Of a stretch of 27,764 nucleotides of DNA, positions 23,417 through 27,764 are shown piece by piece. The stretch's first letter is position 1. Each line of letters opens with the position of its first letter. Under the pieces are notes generated by a model. The model saw nothing but the letters and a program-made list of their open reading frames with translations, searched no databases and was not told the origin of the DNA. The translations under genes were made by a program, and so were the position numbers. The stretch is from an uncultured Clostridia bacterium (GTDB lineage: Bacteria > Bacillota > Clostridia > TANB77 > CAG-508): NCBI GenBank assembly GCA_934132805.1, contig CAKPAB010000015.1, positions 1 through 27,764 of the forward strand, written 5' to 3'.

Positions 23417-25712
23417 TTAATTTTGTGCAATCATTTTTAGTTTAAACTCCAATCCTGTGTTACGTTTTTTACTGTCAACATTTTGAATCATATAATTAAC
23501 AATTCTTTCGCTTCCAATAATGATTAAAAGTTTTTTTGCTCTAGTAATTCCAGTATATAATAAATTTCTTGTCAATAGCATTGGTGCTGATGATGGTGCA
23601 AGCATTATCACAACGTCAAATTCACTTCCGTTGTGCTTTATGTATTGTTATTGCATAGCTATGTTCAATTTGGTCTAAATCAGAATATTCATACCAAGCT
23701 ATTTTTTCATCATCAAATTGAATTTTTACGATTTTCTCTCTTTCGTCTATTTCAATTATTGTTCCTATCTCTCCATTGAATACCCCTGTACCAACTTCTT
23801 TCTTTTCCTTTGGTTTAGCAAGGTACATTGAAGCCCAACTGTTTTCTTCTTTTTCTGCTCCAAATGGTCTTGCCTCTCTTTCCCATGTAATATCATAATT
23901 ATTTTTTATTTGCATAACTCTGTCGCCGACTCTATATATTATATCTCCACTCTTTTTTTCTGGTAATTCTTCTATATTAGGGTTTAACACTGCTTGCAAT
24001 GATTTGTTTAGTTCCCTTGTTCCTAATGGACCTTTTTTTGTTGGAGTTAATACTTGTATATTTTTAAAAAAGTCATAATTTCCAAATTTTTCTAGTCTTC
24101 CTGTTGACAAACTTATTACCTCTTGTAACATTTTCTCTGTTGAATTTTGTTTTATAAAGAAAAAGTCTTGTTTTGTGTCTTCTTCTATTTCTTCATCATC
24201 ATTTTTTATAAATGATAAGCCATTGTTTACTCTATGTGCATTTAATATTATTTTGCTTTTGGCTGCTTGTCTAAAAATTTTATCTAATTTTACAGTATTT
24301 ATTACTTCTGAATTTATTAGGTCTTTTAATACACTTCCTGGTCCTACAGATGCTAATTGGTCTGTATCTCCTACTAATATTAATTTAGTTCCTTGATATA
24401 TACAATTTAACAAGTAGTTCATTACAAACATATCAACCATTGATAGTTCATCTACTACTATTAAATCTGCGTCTATTGGCTCTCCCTTATAGTCACTATG
24501 TCTTGAATATATGCCTTCATCATCTATTTTCCCTATTCCTAATAATCTATGTAGTGTTGATGCTTCTTTTCCTGTTGCTTCTGTCATTTTTTTTGCTGCT
24601 CTCCCTGTTGGTGCAGTTAGTACAACTTTTTTCTTTCTTTCTTCAAATAAGTCTATTATTGTTTTTATTATTGTTGTTTTACCTGTACCAGGTCCACCAG
24701 TTATTATTGTTACATTACTGTCATTTATTGATAAAACTGCTTCTCTTTGCTTGTCTGATAATTCTATACTTGATTTTTTTTCTATATTTTTTAGAGCATT
24801 TTCTATATGTTCTATTTTTTTCATGTTTTTACTTTTATCTAATCTTATGATTTTATTTGCAATTTCTTTTTCTACATTATAAAAGTTTTCAAGATATATC
24901 CATTCAAAATCTTCCCTTTTTTCAAGAACAATTTCGCCTTTTGCTTTTAAGTTGATTATGTTTTCTTCAACAGCCTCTGTACTTACGTCTAATAGTGATA
25001 TTACATATTCTATTAAGTTTTCTTTTATAACACATGAATGTCCATTATATGTAGCTTTAATTAGTCCATATTTTATTCCACTTTCTACTCTTTTTTGGTT
25101 ATCATAATTTATCCCTAATTTTAATGCCATTTGGTCTATTTGTTTGAAGTCTACACCTCTAGCCATGTCTATTAAAATATATGGATTTGCTTCTATTTGT
25201 TCAATCGCATTGATTCCTAATATGTCATAAATTTTTTTTGCGTTTTCTGCTCCTATCCCAAATCTTTCTAAAAATCCTACTATTTGCCATACTTCCCAAT
25301 TTTCTAGAAAACTTTCTGACATTTCTATTGCTCTATTTTTTGATATTCCTTTTATTTGTGCTAATTTTTCTGGCTCAAATTTGAATATGTTTATTGTGTT
25401 TTCTCCAAATGTTTTTATTATTTTTTTTGCTGTTGCTTCTCCAATACCTTTTATACTTCCATTTGCTAAATATTTTTCTAATGCTCCTAATGTTTCTGGC
25501 ATTAATTTTTTAAATGTTTCTACTTTAAATTGTCTACCATAGTCTTTGTGTTCTACAAATTTTCCTTCTACTTGTAATGTGTCTCCACTTTTTACAAATG
25601 GTAAGTATCCTACTATTGTTGTTTCTTCTTCTTCTGTTTCAAATACTGCTATTGTATAGCTATTTACGTCGTTTTGGTATATGATGTCTGTTACTTCTCC
25701 TTTAATTTCCAA
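23417..25712 (-). CDS. recD2: ATP-dependent 5'-3' DNA helicase RecD2, split by a +1 frameshift
   Basis: An SF1B helicase (RecD without RecBC) involved in DNA repair and replication. The N-terminal OB-like region is followed by helix-hairpin-helix motifs (ANGSIKGIGEATAKKI, AQIKGISKNRA). Motif I is GGPGTGKTT at 339-347, motif II VVDELSMVD near 425, and motif V ends YAITIHKAQ. There the frame stops two codons later (CGG-AAG-TGA). Dropping one C (complement of g23630) restores QGSEFDVVIMLAP and the rest, including motif VI LLYTGITRAKKLL. The joined product has 764 residues, a normal length. Without the shift the enzyme lacks motif VI and should be inactive. The start is a TTG with AAAGGAG 9 bases or so upstream. 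Confidence 0.9.
23626..23633 (-). other. +1 shift site in recD2 (CAA CGG A)
   Basis: The zero frame reads GCA-CAA-CGG-AAG-TGA and stops. Homology continues one base later as GGA-AGT-GAA-TTT, restoring the conserved Gly of the AQGSE helicase motif. The additional base is the C at 23630. It is the same kind of event as at 14908: an inserted C, a zero-frame CGG, and GGA in the new frame. Confidence 0.8.
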
Positions 25713-25792
25713 TAGTTTTCTCTCCTTTATTTTGTGTCTCTTGTTTTATTTTTTAGTTTATCATATTTGTTAGTAAAATACAAGTGCTTAAT

Positions 25793-26146
25793 TTATTGTT
25801 CATCTACATTGTCAATTATATCTTTACAGTCTTTCCAACTTGTAATTTTTAGTATTTCGTAATCTTTTGAGAGTTTTTTTGCGATTTCTTTTGTGTTGTC
25901 ACTTGAGTTTAAATCTGCTACTATTATATTTTTTAAATATTCTTCTCTTCCATATAATATCTTGAATAAAATTGAACGTAAGAAGCCTTCTATTTTTTCT
26001 TCTTGATTTTTTACGGCTATTATGACATATATTCCATCTGATTTAAATTTTGTAAATTTATTTATGTATATAATGTTTTTTATAATTTCAAACAAACCAT
26101 AAATGGCTAATGTCCAAAATATTGTGTTTAATACAAATTCTAACAT
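25793..26146 (-). CDS. Small membrane protein with partial GT2-like domain
   Basis: A 117-residue protein with an N-terminal membrane segment (about residues 4-28). The remainder resembles the first third of a family 2 glycosyltransferase fold: GIYVIIAVKNQEEKIEGFLRSI corresponds to the 'P.yNEe..i...l.Sl' strand-helix, and KNIIVADLNSSDNTKEIAKKL to the 'iiVvDdgStD.T.ei' nucleotide-binding strand. The usual DDGS is DLNS and no catalytic half follows, so it probably is not an active glycosyltransferase. AGGGGG precedes the ATG. It lies between rplQ and recD2 on the same strand. Function unknown. Confidence 0.75.
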   Translation of the reverse strand: MLEFVLNTIFWTLAIYGLFEIIKNIIYINKFTKFKSDGIYVIIAVKNQEEKIEGFLRSILFKILYGREEYLKNIIVADLNSSDNTKEIAKKLSKDYEILKITSWKDCKDIIDNVDEQ

Positions 26147-26234
26147 TTTGTTGCCCCCTATGGTTTATTATATGTTTTTTTATTTTAGTTGTGATGTTGT
26201 ATTATATATATTGTTAATATAATTATTTTACAAT

Positions 26235-26288
26235 AAAAAATACATTTGAGGTTTATATGTTTTTGAACATTCCCCCAAATGTACTTTT
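26235..26288 (-). terminator. Intrinsic terminator after rplQ
   Basis: TACATTTG (26241-26248) pairs with CAAATGTA (26276-26283), enclosing a loop with a small TGTT/AACA stem. On the minus strand six T residues follow. It lies just past the rplQ stop and closes the rpoA-rplQ ribosomal transcript. Confidence 0.65.
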
Positions 26289-26292
26289 TACA

Positions 26293-26820
26293 TTATATTA
26301 ATTGTAATATAGCTACTTCTGCTGCGTCTCCTCTTCTTGGTCCAGCTTTAATAATTCTTGTATATCCACCAACATTTTTACCTGCGTATTTAGGTGCTAT
26401 TTCATTGAATAATTTTGCTGGTACATCAATATTGTTACCCTCAGCATCTTTTACTTTATTTACTTTTCTCATTATTTTTCTTCTAGCATTTAATCTAGAT
26501 GGCATATCTTTTTGTCTTTTTTCAGTAGTTTCTTCTTTTACTACTTTTAAGAACTCTTTACCGTTTTTGCTTTTTACTAGTTCTGTAACTTTATTACCTT
26601 TAGAATCTAATTTAGCTTTAACAACTTTTACTTCTACTTCTTCAAAATTGTCTTTTTCTTTTATAGCAAGTGATATTAAGCTATCAGCTATTGATTTTAC
26701 TTCTTTAGCTCTTGGTAATGTAGTTTCGATTTTTCCGTGTACTAATAAATCAGTTGTTAGGTTTTTTAACATTGCCATTCTAATATCTGTTGTTCTACCT
26801 AATTTTCTATTTGTTGCCAC
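26293..26820 (-). CDS. rplQ: Large ribosomal subunit protein bL17, with internal insertion
   Basis: Ribosomal protein of the 50S exit-tunnel region. The N-terminus RKLGRTTDIRMAMLKNLTTD and the C-terminus GGYTRIIKAGPRRGDAAEVAILQL are unmistakable. The protein has 175 residues, against roughly 113-130 in most bacteria; the excess is a Lys/Glu-rich insertion at about residues 60-120 between the two conserved ends. The start is a GTG, with AAAGGAGG upstream. It follows rpoA by 32 bases, the standard rpoA-rplQ order at the end of the S10-spc-alpha ribosomal region. Confidence 0.96.
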   Translation of the reverse strand: MATNRKLGRTTDIRMAMLKNLTTDLLVHGKIETTLPRAKEVKSIADSLISLAIKEKDNFEEVEVKVVKAKLDSKGNKVTELVKSKNGKEFLKVVKEETTEKRQKDMPSRLNARRKIMRKVNKVKDAEGNNIDVPAKLFNEIAPKYAGKNVGGYTRIIKAGPRRGDAAEVAILQLI

Positions 26821-26852
26821 TTTATTTACCCTCCTTTAAATATTTAAATTTC

Positions 26853-27764
26853 TTATTCCTCTTCTTGTGCAAAGTCTAATCCTAATGAATGTAATTTTGC
26901 TGTTACTTCATCAAAAGATTTTTTACCTAAGTTTCTAACTTTCATCATTTCAGATTCTGATTTGTTTATTAAGTCTTCAACTGTAGATATATTTGCTCTT
27001 TTCAAACAATTATATGATCTAACTGATAATTCTAATTCTTCAATTGACATTTCAAGAACTTTTTCTTTTTTAGATTCTTCTTTTTCAACCATAACTTGTG
27101 TATTTTTAGTTGTTTCTGATAAATCTATAAATAATTCTAAATGTCCTGTCATTACTTTTGCAGCTAAACTTAAAGCTTCATGTGCTTTTAAACTTCCATC
27201 AGTCCATACTTCTATTGTTAATTTATCATAGTCTACCATTTGACCAACTCTAGTGTTTTCAACATGATAGTTTACTTTTTTAACTGGTGTATAGATTGAA
27301 TCTATTGGAAGTACAGCTATATCTTGATTTGGTTTTTTATTTTTTTCAGATGAATTATATCCTCTTCCTCTATTTGCAGTTAGTTCCATTACAAGGTTTC
27401 CACCTTCTGCAACTGTAGCTATATGTAAATCTGGATTTAATATTTCTACTGTTCCATCTGTTTGTATGTCACCTGCTGTTACTTCACCTTCGCCTTTAAA
27501 GTTTATTCTTAATGTTTTTTCTTCATTTCCATCGAATTTTAATCTAACATTTTTTAAGTTTACTATTACTTCTGGTACATCTTCTACAACGTTTGGTATT
27601 GTTGAGAATTCATGTAATACTCCATCAATTTTTACGCTTGTTATTGCGCATCCTGGAAGTGATGAAAGTAATATTCTTCTTAAAGAATTTCCTATTGTTA
27701 CACCATATCCTCTTTCTAATGGTTCACATACAAATTTTGCATAATTATTTGTTTCATCAATTTC
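26853..27764 (-). CDS. rpoA: RNA polymerase alpha subunit (5' end outside window)
   Basis: Core RNA polymerase subunit for assembly and promoter UP-element and activator contacts. The frame is open from the window edge at 27764, without a visible start, and gives 303 residues. Reading inward: YAKFVCEPLERGYGVTIGNS and LRRILLSSLPGCAITSVKID (alpha-NTD dimer and beta contacts), LHEFSTIPNVVEDV, and then the C-terminal domain with LELSVRSYNCLKRANI and VRNLGKKSFDEVTAKLHSLG, the helix-hairpin-helix that binds DNA. Only a few N-terminal residues are missing. It is followed closely by rplQ. Confidence 0.98.
   Translation of the reverse strand, partial: EIDETNNYAKFVCEPLERGYGVTIGNSLRRILLSSLPGCAITSVKIDGVLHEFSTIPNVVEDVPEVIVNLKNVRLKFDGNEEKTLRINFKGEGEVTAGDIQTDGTVEILNPDLHIATVAEGGNLVMELTANRGRGYNSSEKNKKPNQDIAVLPIDSIYTPVKKVNYHVENTRVGQMVDYDKLTIEVWTDGSLKAHEALSLAAKVMTGHLELFIDLSETTKNTQVMVEKEESKKEKVLEMSIEELELSVRSYNCLKRANISTVEDLINKSESEMMKVRNLGKKSFDEVTAKLHSLGLDFAQEEE

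Noticed and set aside
14904..23633. CGG simply reassigned to another amino acid
   Set aside because: Any in-frame reading of CGG leaves both genes out of frame downstream; a shift or four-base reading is required.
25755..25783. recD2 promoter (TTGTAT-17-TAAACT)
   Set aside because: Spacing is right but both hexamers match the consensus poorly; not strong enough to annotate.

Overview
The window is AT-rich, low-G+C Firmicutes-type chromosomal DNA, most likely from a spore-forming member of the Clostridia. Evidence for this is a PolC-type replicative polymerase, SpoVT, the pyrH-frr-uppS-cdsA-rseP cluster, strong AGGAGG ribosome binding sites and clostridial prepilin-like/sulfatase-modifying-factor-like secreted proteins. 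Nearly every gene is on the minus strand, so gene order below is given in the direction of transcription (high to low coordinates).

Right end: rpoA (its 5' part lies outside the window), rplQ with an unusual insertion, a small GT2-like membrane protein, and recD2. Next comes a compact type III toxin-antitoxin locus: a consensus promoter, a 41-nt tandem-repeat antitoxin RNA, a hairpin, and a ToxN/AbiQ toxin gene that apparently lacks ATG, GTG or TTG. The toxin gene overlaps comFC. A KAP-like P-loop ATPase and spoVT follow. The middle is the translation/envelope cluster pyrH-frr-ispA-uppS-cdsA-rseP, with dxr absent, followed by a membrane-anchored beta-propeller protein. A single plus-strand HTH gene is divergent from a prepilin/FGE-like gene. 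Then come polC with a duplicated OB fold, a DUF1294 membrane protein, a DnaA-box cluster, a rhodanese, lepA, rlmB and a large membrane-anchored protein of unknown function. The left end holds a 32-bp inverted repeat and what looks like the promoter and leader of an rRNA operon reading out of the window.

The most striking observation is that two conserved genes, rseP and recD2, are each split by a +1 shift of the same kind: one extra C immediately before a GGA codon for a conserved glycine. In both, the zero frame presents a CGG codon at the shift point. Reading every gene by eye, I found no other in-frame CGG codon in the window. This fits +1 frameshifting, or four-base decoding, at an unused 'hungry' CGG codon, although mutation or assembly error is not excluded.

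Independent regulatory structure includes consensus promoters (TTGACA-17-TATAAT) for the rRNA leader and the antitoxin RNA, a good promoter for the prepilin gene, a bidirectional terminator between converging genes, several intrinsic terminators, and a family of short GGGACG-type palindromes.
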